DNA of 64,000 bases from Ephemeroptericola cinctiostellae (GCF_003339525.1 NZ_CP031124.1:434001-498000); one strand, 5' to 3'; shown: positions 27,694 to 37,197, counted from the stretch's first letter. Made by a program: numbers and translations. The notes: generated by a model from the letters alone, not told the origin.

Positions 27694-28488
27694 TTACGCA
27701 AAAAAGAGTTTGAGCTTTTCTGTGGCGGCATTCAGGTCGGTCATCGACATGGTTTGACTGAGGTAGGCACGCCGTGCGTTGGCTTCAGCCTTGAACACCC
27801 ACTCATCGCGGCTGGTGCTGTCATGGTGCAGGTGGAACAAGGGGGTGTCCATCGACACCCATTTGACCCCCAAACGTTGTGAGCGGAAGAACAGCTCGTT
27901 GTCTTCACCGCCCCAGCCGATGAAAGAGGTGTCTAAGCCACCGATGCGAAGGAATGCGCTGCGGCGAAAAATAAATGCGCCGCCCATGCTGCCCTCATAC
28001 AAGACCGATGTGTCATCGGTCAGCGCGGTTTTATGGATGCCATTGAAATGGTCGAAACTGGGGGATTCTAAAAAACGTTGTTTGGTGGCGCCCGTCACGT
28101 TGATCGCGCCGTGATACGGGCAAATCACATCGTTATCGGGTGTGGTCATGATGTTGTAAATGCAGCTGCTTAATACGTGGGGGTTGGGCACGCAATCAAT
28201 GTCGATGAAAAACAAGGCATCGCATTGACTGATTTTTGCGCCCAGATTGTATAAATAAGCCTTTGGAAAGAGCCCATCGTTGTAAGTGAACACGTGTTGA
28301 ATGCGTGGGTTGCTGAGTCGATGCCAGTCAAATTTGGGCACCACATCGGCCTCCATCAGCCAGATGGTGTAATCGCAGTGGGCGAGGTCGAAATAGCGGA
28401 GTACGGCGTACAGGTTCTCCTCGCGTTCACTGGTGTTGCCACGGTATGACATGATGATGTCGATGTTGTGTAAAGAAATTTTGTTCAT
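27694..28488 (-). CDS. GT27-like glycosyltransferase, copy A (last gene of the operon)
   Basis: A 264-residue GT-A protein. The nucleotide-binding half carries LFFIDIDC with DID at 96-98, and the C-terminal part has FRRSAFLRIGGLDTSFIGWG followed by GEDNEL, the galactosyltransferase C-terminal signature (G-W-G-x-E-D). This is the pattern of GT7/GT27 enzymes that move Gal, GalNAc or related sugars. It is a clear paralogue of the next gene (28535-29335), sharing IIMSYRGNT and NLYAVLR at the N-terminus. No good ribosome-binding site is visible at the ATG. It is probably the last gene of the ten-gene minus-strand operon. Confidence 0.82.
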   Translation of the reverse strand: MNKISLHNIDIIMSYRGNTSEREENLYAVLRYFDLAHCDYTIWLMEADVVPKFDWHRLSNPRIQHVFTYNDGLFPKAYLYNLGAKISQCDALFFIDIDCVPNPHVLSSCIYNIMTTPDNDVICPYHGAINVTGATKQRFLESPSFDHFNGIHKTALTDDTSVLYEGSMGGAFIFRRSAFLRIGGLDTSFIGWGGEDNELFFRSQRLGVKWVSMDTPLFHLHHDSTSRDEWVFKAEANARRAYLSQTMSMTDLNAATEKLKLFFA

Positions 28489-28534
28489 GATGGCGGGAGG
28501 GGTTCATGCAAAGTCAATGGTTGTTGACAGGCGT

Positions 28535-29335
28535 TTAGGCAACAAAAAATTGACGCAGCTCTTCGGCCAAGGCCTGTAATTGTTCAATGGGCATGTGTTC
28601 ACTTTGGTTGCCCAGTTCAACATTGGGCATGGCCTGTTCGCGCCAACCATCACGATTCACGCTGTCGTGGTTCATGTGAAACAGCGGTGTGCCAAGGGAC
28701 GACCATTTCAAACCCAAGCGGGTGGCACGGTGCAGCAGCTCACTGTCTTCGCCGCCCCAGCCTTTGAATGCCATGTTTAAACCACCCACGCGAACGAAAT
28801 CTTTGCGGCGGAAAATGAAAATTCCACCTGCATTGCGTTCGTACAAAATGCTGGTGTCAGGCACCAACGCATCTTTGGTGATGCCGTTGAACATCTCATA
28901 GCGCGGTTCGGCTAGGAATTGCTGTTTGAGTGCACCCGTGACATTAATCATTTCCCAGAAGGGGCACAGCACATCATGTGCTTGAAAATGAATCAGTTCA
29001 CGCACACAATCGCTCACGGCTTTGGGTTCTGCAATGCAATCCACATCGTTGAACACCAAAATGTCACTTTGACTCAACTTGGCCCCAGTGTTGTACAGCA
29101 TGGCTTTTGGAAAAGGCCCCGCATTGGGAAAAAACACATGGCGAATTTTGTCATCGGACAGTCGCTTCCAGTCAAATTTGGGGGCGGCATCGGCCTCCAT
29201 GACAAAAATGGTGTAGTCCGTATAGGTCAGGTCAAAATGGCGGAGCACTGCGTACAAATTGTCTTCGCGCTCAGGGGTATTGCCGCGGTACGACATGATG
29301 ATGCTGGCATTAAATAGAGAAAATTTTTCAGTCAT
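28535..29335 (-). CDS. GT27-like glycosyltransferase, copy B
   Basis: A 266-residue paralogue of copy A. The N-terminus has IIMSYRGNTPEREDNLYAVL, the DxD is DVD at 97-99 in LVFNDVDCIAEP, and FRRKDFVRVGGLNMAFKGWG followed by GEDSELLHRA is the donor/acceptor C-terminal signature. All expected motifs are intact. AGGA lies six bases before the ATG. The 46-base gap to copy A and the 34-base gap to the upstream fusion gene suggest one transcript. The acceptor is unknown. Confidence 0.83.
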   Translation of the reverse strand: MTEKFSLFNASIIMSYRGNTPEREDNLYAVLRHFDLTYTDYTIFVMEADAAPKFDWKRLSDDKIRHVFFPNAGPFPKAMLYNTGAKLSQSDILVFNDVDCIAEPKAVSDCVRELIHFQAHDVLCPFWEMINVTGALKQQFLAEPRYEMFNGITKDALVPDTSILYERNAGGIFIFRRKDFVRVGGLNMAFKGWGGEDSELLHRATRLGLKWSSLGTPLFHMNHDSVNRDGWREQAMPNVELGNQSEHMPIEQLQALAEELRQFFVA

Positions 29336-29369
29336 AGGAAATCCTTTGTGGGGTGTGTGGCGATTGCGT

Positions 29370-30887
29370 TTAATCCATGAAACGGGGTTGTAGCAAAAAT
29401 CCTTGGTCTTCTTCGTTCAGCGGCCGTTTACGCAACACGAGGTTTTGGCGATCCACCACGCGCGGGGTGCGTCGTCCGGCAAGCCAATCGCCGCCATTGT
29501 CGGTTAACACCGCCACACCGTAGGCATTGTTGACACCGTATCCCGTCTCGATGATGTCAAAGCGGTGGGTGTTGAACCCATACAGCCAAAAATCATTGAC
29601 GATGTGTTCCCATGTGGTGTCATTGAATGCGCGGCGATCGTCGATGTGAGACCAGGCATCATACGATAAATCAAGTGGTACGCTGATGTGCAGCGTGCCA
29701 CCATCTTTGAGCAAATCCAAGCAATTTTTTAAACTTTGCTTAAAATCCTTGACGCGCTGAAAGACATCTTTGGCGATGATTTTATCAAAATAAGCAGGTT
29801 CAAGCATGGTTTGGCCAAACCGCCATGAGTTCAATGATTGTCCAAAGGGCAGTGGGGCGCCGATGTCGATTGGTAAGTCGGGGGCAAAGTCGGCACGGGC
29901 ATCCACGTTACAGTAACTGTAATGCCAAGCTTCGCCAGCGCCCAGTTGCAAAGTGGTGGGCAATGCGACGCTGTGGTTGATCAAGTTGCCGATTTCGGGC
30001 GGTGTGAGTTTGGACTGAGCCAAGTAGCGTTCAATCGCGGGTTTTATTAAGGTGCGCGCTGCACTGTGTTGTGAGAACAGCTCAAAACCATTGCGCTCCA
30101 GCTCATGGCGGCGGGCATCGTCGTGTGCCAAGTCCCAACACAGCTGCGGCAATTGTTCCGTGTGGCCGTAAAGAACGGCCGCACAGATGTCGTCATCCAT
30201 GTCTGTTTCCGAGAAGGTTTCGGCAATCACCACTTTACGATGAACCAAAGGGTAGGCCATGTGGGATGTTTCAATGGCCTTGGCTGAATCGGAGCGGTGC
30301 ATGTTCAGTATGATTTTGCTGCGGGCGATGAGTGCATCCAGCCCTTGATTGGTCCATCCTGTTTGCTCGGCGATCTGAACGTTCAGACCCTTTGCTCGCA
30401 ACGCATCCACCGTGGTTTGGTGGCGTGGGCGCATGACGCCATAGAGCAGCACGTCGATGTCTTGTTCTGCAACCGTTGGCACGTGGTGCATGTCCGCGAC
30501 ATAAGCCATGGGCACGTGATGAATGTCATGCACGCCCGCATGCCTGAGCGCGTGGACATTGTTCAAATGGGCGTCCCACACATGGGTGTGGATCATTTGT
30601 CGCACATAACGTTGGTTGAAGCATGTGGCCTCGTTGGCGGCCAACTCCCAGTTGTAAATGATGATGTCTGAGGCGAGTTGAGAGAGGCGAGTCCAGCTGT
30701 TCAATGGGTCAGCGGAGCTGTGCGAGCCGAGCACGATGTTGATGGCATTTGGGTTGAGCAGCGCATGGGCGGATGTCACGTCGTAGCCCAGCGAGCGGAT
30801 GCCGTGGGTGAGGAGCAACATGCGTTCGGAAAAGGAGTCTTCGCCGCTTGAGAGGGCGGTGATGTGGACAGGTGGGGCGATCATCAT
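29370..30887 (-). CDS. Fusion of GT-B-like glycosyltransferase and methyltransferase, copy 1
   Basis: A 505-residue two-domain protein. Residues about 1-295 look like a GT-B glycosyltransferase: IIIYNWE (75-81), HVWDAHLNN, HHVPMAYV and DIDVLLYG-x-x-x-P-R are shared with the two following paralogues. Residues about 308-505 form a class I methyltransferase-like domain with motif I LQLGAG (313-318), NVDARADFAPDLPIDIG, VFQRVKDFKQSLKNCLDLL and ISVPLDLSYDAW. That part is homologous to the stand-alone protein at 35156-35752. It starts four bases after the stop of copy 2, so translation is probably coupled. A role in adding and methylating a sugar is inference. Confidence 0.72.
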   Translation of the reverse strand: MMIAPPVHITALSSGEDSFSERMLLLTHGIRSLGYDVTSAHALLNPNAINIVLGSHSSADPLNSWTRLSQLASDIIIYNWELAANEATCFNQRYVRQMIHTHVWDAHLNNVHALRHAGVHDIHHVPMAYVADMHHVPTVAEQDIDVLLYGVMRPRHQTTVDALRAKGLNVQIAEQTGWTNQGLDALIARSKIILNMHRSDSAKAIETSHMAYPLVHRKVVIAETFSETDMDDDICAAVLYGHTEQLPQLCWDLAHDDARRHELERNGFELFSQHSAARTLIKPAIERYLAQSKLTPPEIGNLINHSVALPTTLQLGAGEAWHYSYCNVDARADFAPDLPIDIGAPLPFGQSLNSWRFGQTMLEPAYFDKIIAKDVFQRVKDFKQSLKNCLDLLKDGGTLHISVPLDLSYDAWSHIDDRRAFNDTTWEHIVNDFWLYGFNTHRFDIIETGYGVNNAYGVAVLTDNGGDWLAGRRTPRVVDRQNLVLRKRPLNEEDQGFLLQPRFMD

Positions 30888-30891
30888 GGTG

Positions 30892-32391
30892 TCAGTCCAA
30901 AAAGCGTGTTTGAGGCAACATGTTCATTTCTTCCGCGGTCAGTGCGCGCTTGCGCAGGGTGATGTTTTGCAAATCCATCATGCGTGGGGTGCGCAGGGCG
31001 ATGTTCCAATCGTTGTTGTGTTCGGCAATGAATGCGCTGGCTTCGGCATTGTAAAAACTGACTGCGGTTTCAACCAATTCAAAGCGATGCGTATGCCAAC
31101 GGTAGCACCACCAATTGTCGATGATGCGCGTCCATGTGTGCTCATTGAACGCGCGTTTGTCATCCATGTGTGTCCATGCACCATGTGATAAATCCAGTGG
31201 AATGGTGATTTTAAGCGTACCGCCATCTTCGAGCAAGGTCAAGCAATTCGTGAGTGTGAGCTCAAGGTCGTCCACACGTTGAAATACATTGTTGGCAACG
31301 ATGGTGGTGAAATAGTTGGCTTCGCAAATCACGTGCCCAAAGCGCCATGAATGCATCGTTTCGCCCAGAGGCAGTGGCTTTGAAATGTCCAAAGGCAAAT
31401 CAGGGGCAAAGTCGGCGCGGGCATCGATGTTGCAGCACGTGAATTTCCAAAACATGCCGGGGCTGATCAACAATGTTTTGGGAACAGGGGTGTTGACGTT
31501 CGGTTGATTGCCAATCAGCCGCGGCGTCTGATTGTGTTGCGCAAAATAACGCTCAATCGCGGGTTTGAGGATGTCTCGTGCTTGGCGCTTTGAAAAAATA
31601 TCGAAGCCTTTTTGCTCCAAAGCATGGCGGCGATCGTCGTCATGCACCAAATCCCAGCACAGCTGTGGCAAGTCATCGACATGGCCGTGCGCCACGGCCT
31701 CACGGATGTCGCTTTCAATGGCAGTCAGCTCTGACAGCTCCGACACAACGGCTTTTTTATTGGCGAGCAAGTAACCCACGCGGGCGATTTCAAAGACTTT
31801 AATTTCATCGAGTAAATGAATGTTGAGCACCACTTTGGCACGTGCAATGTACTGATCGCGTTGTTCGCCCGTCATGCGCCCCGTGTCATTTGAGGTGAGC
31901 ACATGCAGCCCTTTGGCACGAATGGCCTCGATGATGGTTTGGCGACGCCCATTGATTTCACCGTAAAACAGCACATCAATGTCCTGCATGGCCGCAACGG
32001 GCACGCGGCGCATGTCATCGACATAGCCCATGGGCACGTGATGGATGTCTTGTACACCCGCCGCTTTGAGCTGCTGCACATTGCCTTCGTTGTAATCCCA
32101 CACATGGCTGTGGGTCATTTGACGCAAATACCCTGGGACGAAACGACCGATGTCCGCAGATGCGGGTTCCCAATTGTAAATGATGGTTTGATCGGTGGCT
32201 TGACGGATGGTTTTCCACGTCAACAGTTGCGAGCAAAACAAAATATTTAAGTCACCATGAAACAGCATGCCTTTTTGGTAATGCACCTCATAGCCGAGTG
32301 CGCTCAGACCTTGTTGGCAGGTCAGGATGCAATCGGTGAAAGCATCGTGCGCCGTGATGGTGGTGAGAAAAATTTTTGGCTGTGTTTGCAT
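30892..32391 (-). CDS. Fusion of GT-B-like glycosyltransferase and methyltransferase, copy 2
   Basis: A 499-residue paralogue of copies 1 and 3 with the same order of domains. The GT-B-like half keeps TIIYNWEPAS, HVWDYNEGN, DIDVLFYGEINGRR and RAKVVLNIHLLDE. In the methyltransferase half, motif I is degenerate: LLISPG stands where copies 1 and 3 have LQLGAG and LHIGAG, while NIDARADFAPDLPLDIS, NVFQRVDDL and ITIPLDLSHGAW remain. This copy may therefore bind S-adenosylmethionine poorly or not at all. It is 26 bases downstream of copy 3. Confidence 0.7.
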   Translation of the reverse strand: MQTQPKIFLTTITAHDAFTDCILTCQQGLSALGYEVHYQKGMLFHGDLNILFCSQLLTWKTIRQATDQTIIYNWEPASADIGRFVPGYLRQMTHSHVWDYNEGNVQQLKAAGVQDIHHVPMGYVDDMRRVPVAAMQDIDVLFYGEINGRRQTIIEAIRAKGLHVLTSNDTGRMTGEQRDQYIARAKVVLNIHLLDEIKVFEIARVGYLLANKKAVVSELSELTAIESDIREAVAHGHVDDLPQLCWDLVHDDDRRHALEQKGFDIFSKRQARDILKPAIERYFAQHNQTPRLIGNQPNVNTPVPKTLLISPGMFWKFTCCNIDARADFAPDLPLDISKPLPLGETMHSWRFGHVICEANYFTTIVANNVFQRVDDLELTLTNCLTLLEDGGTLKITIPLDLSHGAWTHMDDKRAFNEHTWTRIIDNWWCYRWHTHRFELVETAVSFYNAEASAFIAEHNNDWNIALRTPRMMDLQNITLRKRALTAEEMNMLPQTRFLD

Positions 32392-32417
32392 GGCGTGACT
32401 GTTGGCATCCTTTGGTG

Positions 32418-33932
32418 TTAATCTAAAAAGCGCACTTGCGGCAATTGCGCAGACTCTTCTAAAGTGAGCGCGCGTTTACGTAAAACAATGGTCATGCTGT
32501 CAATGGCGCGAGGTGATCGCATGGCGGCCTCCCAGTTGTGCCCATTGTCGTTCAATACATGCATGCCATGTTCGTTGTGCAGGCCAAAGCCTGTTTCAGC
32601 GATTTCAAAGCGGTGGGTGAGCCAACCATATTGCCACCAGTCGTCGATGATGCGACCCCATGTTTTTTCATTGAAGGCACGGCGATCCTCTGGACTTGAC
32701 CAACTGTCCAGTGACATGTCCAACGGCACAACGATGTCAACCGTACCGCCATCGGCGAGCAAATCGAGGCAGTTGGTCAAGGCTTGTTTGAGGTTAGGCA
32801 CTTGTTGGAAAACATGTTTTGCAATGATTTTCTCAAAATGACCCCGTTTCAAAGCCGTGTGGCCATAACGCCAAGAGTACAATTTTTGATCAAACGGGAT
32901 GGGCTGACTGATGTCGATGGGTAAATCAGGTGCGAATTGGGCATTCGCATCGATGTTGCAATACGTGAAATTCCAAGCGGTGCCTGCACCAATGTGCAAT
33001 GTTTTTGGTAACTCCGTGCTGTGAGTATCGGGGTTGCCCAAGCGTGGTGGCTGGCTGGTGAGTTGTGCCAAGTAGCGATCAATCGCAGGTTTCATCACGG
33101 CCGCAGCATTGCGCTGAGAGAATAACTCAAAGCCTTGGCGTTCCATTGCATGCCGTCGTGCATCGTCGTTGACCAGCTCCCAACACAATTGTGGCAGTTG
33201 GTCGATCGAGCCGCCCAGCACCGAGGCGCGAATGTCATCATCAATGTCGGTCATGGGTGCAATTTCAGACACCACCGCTTTGCTGTTGGCCAGTAAGTAC
33301 GACACACGGGCGATTTCAAATACGCGAGCGACATCAAAAAAATGCATGTTCAATACGACTTTTGAGCGCGCCAGTAACTCGTCGCGTTCTTTGCCCGCCA
33401 TCCAGCCGCGATCCGCTGTTGACACCACATTTAAACCTTTGGCGCGAATGGCTTCAAGCGCAGCCATGCGGCGAGGGTTGGTCACGCCATAAAACAATAC
33501 ATCAATATCTTGCACTTCGACTTTCGGTACGAGGCACATTTCGGGCACAAACGACATGGGCACATGGTGAATGTCATGAATGCCCGCTTGTTTGAGGGCG
33601 GCTATGTTGTTTAGGTTGTAGTCCCACACATGTGCATGGGTCATTTGACGGAAATAGCGTTGGGTGAACCACGGCACATCGATTGCAACCTGTTCCCAGT
33701 TGTAAATGATGATGTGCTCGGCCTCTTGCGACAAACGTTTCCAACTGTTGAGGTGGCTCAATTCCGAATATGAACCCAACACCACATTGATGCGATCAGG
33801 ATCGAGTCGATTGTCCGCATACGTCACGTCATAGCCAAGCGAATGGATGCCGTTGACGATGAACAACAGGCATTCATAAAAGCTGTAAATGCCATTGAAG
33901 GTGGCGGTGACGTGAAACTTCGGTGCGGTCAT
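32418..33932 (-). CDS. Fusion of GT-B-like glycosyltransferase and methyltransferase, copy 3
   Basis: From the ATG at 33932 the protein is 504 residues, matching its paralogues (505 and 499). The frame is open to 34118, but that would overlap the upstream DUF2827 gene and adds nothing homologous. GT-B-like half: IIIYNWEQVA, HVWDYNLNN, DIDVLFYGVTNPRR, RSKVVLNMHFFD. Methyltransferase half: LHIGAGTAWNF, NIDANAQFAPDLPIDIS, HVFQQVPNLKQAL and IVVPLDMSLDSW. It is first of the three tandem copies in the direction of transcription. Its CVF/ALV-type residues give no hint of the acceptor. Confidence 0.72.
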   Translation of the reverse strand: MTAPKFHVTATFNGIYSFYECLLFIVNGIHSLGYDVTYADNRLDPDRINVVLGSYSELSHLNSWKRLSQEAEHIIIYNWEQVAIDVPWFTQRYFRQMTHAHVWDYNLNNIAALKQAGIHDIHHVPMSFVPEMCLVPKVEVQDIDVLFYGVTNPRRMAALEAIRAKGLNVVSTADRGWMAGKERDELLARSKVVLNMHFFDVARVFEIARVSYLLANSKAVVSEIAPMTDIDDDIRASVLGGSIDQLPQLCWELVNDDARRHAMERQGFELFSQRNAAAVMKPAIDRYLAQLTSQPPRLGNPDTHSTELPKTLHIGAGTAWNFTYCNIDANAQFAPDLPIDISQPIPFDQKLYSWRYGHTALKRGHFEKIIAKHVFQQVPNLKQALTNCLDLLADGGTVDIVVPLDMSLDSWSSPEDRRAFNEKTWGRIIDDWWQYGWLTHRFEIAETGFGLHNEHGMHVLNDNGHNWEAAMRSPRAIDSMTIVLRKRALTLEESAQLPQVRFLD

Positions 33933-33997
33933 GGACAATCTATCTTTTATGTGAAATGGATGAGCCAATGGTGAGGCGTTGCAACAGGTGATCCCTA

Positions 33998-35143
33998 TCA
34001 GACAATGGCCTGAGCCATGATGGCGGTCAATAAAGCATCGTATTGCGCCGTGATGTCCGCATTGCCAGGCATGTAGCGGCTGAGAATCTGGCGCTGCTTG
34101 TGCAGATAAGTTTGCCAATCAGCATCGTGTTCATCAAAAGCCTTGATCAGCGCTTGTGCGCCCAGTGTTGCATCATTGCCTTGATAAAAATAACCCAAAT
34201 CAGCACATTGCTCGGCATTGTGAACCAGTGGATAGCCTTGCCAACACACATCAAAATAGAAATAATTCAATGGGTTACCCCATTGATGCGAAATCACCAC
34301 ATCGGTCATCTCCGCGAGGAACAGCGGGGTTTCGTAACGCCCTAAAAACACCGCTTTGCTGTTTTGAACAATGTCCAATTGCAACATCAGGGCGACAAAT
34401 TCTTTGCTGTTGTGTGCCAAGTGATCTGCATTGGTGACGTGCATGATCTCGATGTCATCTGGGCGTAGTCGATAGGCTTCTTCAGCAATCAACGTGGGGT
34501 AAAAGCAATATTTGACCACATCATAGTTGGGCTCCATGATCGATAAACGGCGACCTTTGACCCCACGCGGGCGGTATTCGCCATTGTGTTTGAACGATGC
34601 GCTGCGGCTTTGCACAAACACGGGATCCCACACAAAAGGCACCACACTGGCTTCACAGCGACGCAGGGTTGAGAAGTAGGATTTGCTGATGTCGGCGACT
34701 TGTGGAATCATCCACACCGCATCATACCGTTTATTGATGAACAGGTTGCTGCCCCACAAGGGGCGACCGAACAGCACCGATTCCATCGCCAAAATGTATT
34801 CAACCGTGCAGCAATAAGAAATCAAACGTGTGCCACGTGATTTGATGTCATCGGTTTGATCAGCGCTGATTTGCCCACCCAGCTCAATCAAAATGTCCAA
34901 GTGGTCTTTGGCATCCTCAAAGCTTTTGGTGGGCCAGCGGTTTAAGTCCCAAGGCAGCTCTGACGTGATGGCAATCTCTGTTGTGTTGACCAAACACACC
35001 GATTGCACACTGGGACAATGTTTCAATGCCTCGGTTAAAAATACGGCGTTTTGTTTGATGCCATTGTTCCACAAGGATTCATTGGCTTCGCGCAAGCCAA
35101 TGGTCACGCCAATGCGCAGAGAGCGGGGTGCTAAAGAAGGCAT
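33998..35143 (-). CDS. DUF2827 family protein, copy C (divergent)
   Basis: A 381-residue protein of the DUF2827 family: RIGVTIGLREANESLWNNGI at the start, LDILIELGGQ near 85, PFVWDPVF in the middle and SHQWGNPLNYFYFDVCWQGY with PLVHN towards the end. The last motif resembles the end of the donor site in GT-B transferases, so a glycosyltransferase activity is likely but unproven; I know of no characterised member. It is the most divergent of the three copies here. It begins 12 bases after the methyltransferase stop codon. Confidence 0.8.
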   Translation of the reverse strand: MPSLAPRSLRIGVTIGLREANESLWNNGIKQNAVFLTEALKHCPSVQSVCLVNTTEIAITSELPWDLNRWPTKSFEDAKDHLDILIELGGQISADQTDDIKSRGTRLISYCCTVEYILAMESVLFGRPLWGSNLFINKRYDAVWMIPQVADISKSYFSTLRRCEASVVPFVWDPVFVQSRSASFKHNGEYRPRGVKGRRLSIMEPNYDVVKYCFYPTLIAEEAYRLRPDDIEIMHVTNADHLAHNSKEFVALMLQLDIVQNSKAVFLGRYETPLFLAEMTDVVISHQWGNPLNYFYFDVCWQGYPLVHNAEQCADLGYFYQGNDATLGAQALIKAFDEHDADWQTYLHKQRQILSRYMPGNADITAQYDALLTAIMAQAIV

Positions 35144-35155
35144 GTTGGCGATTTC

Positions 35156-35752
35156 TTAATCAATGGCTTTGGCCTGATTGGCGATCAACTCTTCAGGGGT
35201 GTATGGGCGTTTTTTGAGTTTGACGCGGATGCGCTCGACCACGCGCGGCATGGGGCGCACGGCATTGATGTCACCGTTGTGCTGAGCCAAAATGCCTTTG
35301 CCATACTCAGAGTCAACAAAAAACTCATGGTAAATCATGTCAAAACGGTGTGTGCGCCAGTTCAAATACCATGCCTCTTCGCAGTAGTAAAACCATGACA
35401 ACTCGTTGAAAGCACGCACATGGGTGGGATCCATCCATGCACCAAACGACAAGTCATACGGCACTTCAATTTCAATGACGCCACCATCCGAAAGTAAATT
35501 CAGGCAGTTGGTCATGGCCGCAACGAGGTTGGGTACGTGCTCAAACACATGCTCGGACAATATGTAGTCGAAACACCCATGCGACAGTTGAATTTCACCA
35601 AAACGCTCGGTCATGACCGGTGCATCCAACGGCAATGGTGCGGCGATGTCCATGATCATGTCAACTTTACGCGACTTGTTGATGTCGATGTTGAGAAAGT
35701 CTTCTTTAAATTTGGTGCCTGCACCGATTTGTAAATTGCGCGGGAAACTCAT
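35156..35752 (-). CDS. Stand-alone class I methyltransferase
   Basis: A 198-residue protein with motif I LQIGAGTKF near the N-terminus, NIDINKSRKVDMIMDI, the SEHVFEHVPNL stretch typical of Methyltransf_11/23-like enzymes, and IEVPYDLSFGAW. It is homologous along its length to the C-terminal halves of the three fusion proteins downstream, and its motifs are closest to the canonical form (VFEHV instead of VFQRV). It may represent the unfused ancestor of those domains. A good GGAGA site precedes the ATG. Likely substrate: a sugar or glycan in the same pathway, by context only. Confidence 0.8.
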   Translation of the reverse strand: MSFPRNLQIGAGTKFKEDFLNIDINKSRKVDMIMDIAAPLPLDAPVMTERFGEIQLSHGCFDYILSEHVFEHVPNLVAAMTNCLNLLSDGGVIEIEVPYDLSFGAWMDPTHVRAFNELSWFYYCEEAWYLNWRTHRFDMIYHEFFVDSEYGKGILAQHNGDINAVRPMPRVVERIRVKLKKRPYTPEELIANQAKAID

Positions 35753-35817
35753 ATTTTCTCCAAAAAATGGCGATCGTGCATGATTGATCGATTGGTGTAT
35801 GGCGTTGGCGGATGCCT

Positions 35818-37182
35818 TTAACCTCGACGTTGAGATTCCACATCATGGTGTGCCATGTAAATGGAGCGGTAGGGCTCGCCCCAGCCCACATAATGGGTCA
35901 GCAATGTGTCGGGACCTGACATGGGTGGCGAAGTGTTGATGGTTAAACCATTGGTGATGTTTTTTTCATTGATGAGGTTCGACTCGTACAGCTCTTTGAT
36001 GGTGTGGTGTTGGTCACCTTGATCGCTGTATACGGTTGATTTGTCATTCACTTCAAGCATGCGTTGCCATATGCGTGCGACCAATTCAATGTTCTCAGGC
36101 GTGTTTCTAAAACCCATGATCCCCGCGTTGATCGGCCATGCGCAAAGGTCTTTGGCGAACAGCAGGTCGCGTCCTTCGAGGATGCTTTCCAGGGTGATGG
36201 ATTGGTTGCGGAACATCACATCGGCATCCACCCAGATGATCCACTCGTGATCACTGATGTGTTTTTTCAGCAGCCAACTTTTAACCCATGTGCCGTTGAG
36301 GGCGGGATCAAGTTCGCTGGGGATGCCACGATACACGTGATAGGCGTAGCCATGTCGATCACAATAACGCTTGACATTGTGCTCTGATACGCGGGCGTAA
36401 GTGTTGATGTGGTGCGTGTAAAGTGTGACCAGAGCGATTTTGCTGTTTGGGTTGAAATGACTGACGGCATCCTCGGAAATGGCAGGGTAGTTCGGCGTTT
36501 CCAGTAAAGGTTTGCCCTCAATGAAATGACCATTGATCTGTTTGACCAACAGGCGCTCCAAATTGGCATCATGGATGAGTTGATGCAAAGCATTGCGTGT
36601 GATGTGGCCGTTGTCGTCAAATGAGGCGGGTGATCCTAAAAAGACGACAAAAATTTTGCTTTGCGCCCAGGTGGTGATGCGCCAGCTCAAGTTAAGGTGG
36701 ACGTCGCCAAATATGGTGTTGGAGGCCATGACATTGAGTTTCTTTAGCAGCAACTCCTCTTCAGCACCGTATTCATCTTGCCCAGCCAATCGACCGTGTA
36801 ATGCCATGAGCATTTCAAACAGCGTTTGTCGAACGGCGTCCGTATTGCGCACAATGACCATGTTGTTGTACACGATTTCTGGTTTATTGACTTCAGTCGG
36901 GCCGCTGATGATCAGGCTGTCCATCCCTGCCATGAGTTGTTCAAGTGGCAATGGGTGCATGATGGCACCGTGCGCATCCAACATCAATACCAATTCATTG
37001 TCTTGGCTTGACTTGAGCTGGTCAAGCAACACATTGTATTTGTACGCCGTGCGCAGCTTTTCGTGTGATAGAAAAGCAGATTCAACCCATTCGTGGGTGT
37101 AACCCATGAGGCGACAATAGTGCTGGTGGTTGCGCAGTACATCTTCGTCCATGCGCTCAAAAAAACTGATGACTTTGGTCAT
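35818..37182 (-). CDS. GT34-like glycosyltransferase with two tandem domains
   Basis: A 454-residue protein from the ATG at 37182; another ATG 12 bases upstream is possible. Two homologous halves are visible. The C-terminal half (from about 245) has EHNVKRYCDRHGYAYHVYRG, TWVKSWLLKKHI and WIIWVDADVMF with DAD at 319-321, the pattern of GT34 (GMA12/MNN10-type) alpha-glycosyltransferases. The N-terminal half (about 1-215) has NHQHYCRLMGY and LVLMLDAHGAIM, where the DxD equivalent is DAH. So the first domain is probably non-catalytic or altered. The gene lies between the second DUF2827 gene and the methyltransferase in the operon. Confidence 0.75.
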   Translation of the reverse strand: MTKVISFFERMDEDVLRNHQHYCRLMGYTHEWVESAFLSHEKLRTAYKYNVLLDQLKSSQDNELVLMLDAHGAIMHPLPLEQLMAGMDSLIISGPTEVNKPEIVYNNMVIVRNTDAVRQTLFEMLMALHGRLAGQDEYGAEEELLLKKLNVMASNTIFGDVHLNLSWRITTWAQSKIFVVFLGSPASFDDNGHITRNALHQLIHDANLERLLVKQINGHFIEGKPLLETPNYPAISEDAVSHFNPNSKIALVTLYTHHINTYARVSEHNVKRYCDRHGYAYHVYRGIPSELDPALNGTWVKSWLLKKHISDHEWIIWVDADVMFRNQSITLESILEGRDLLFAKDLCAWPINAGIMGFRNTPENIELVARIWQRMLEVNDKSTVYSDQGDQHHTIKELYESNLINEKNITNGLTINTSPPMSGPDTLLTHYVGWGEPYRSIYMAHHDVESQRRG

Positions 37183-37197
37183 GTGATGTTCCAAAAA

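Noticed and set aside
32418..34118. 566-residue version of fusion copy 3
   Set aside because: The extra 62 residues overlap the upstream DUF2827 gene, have no homology to the paralogues, and the 504-residue form matches their length.
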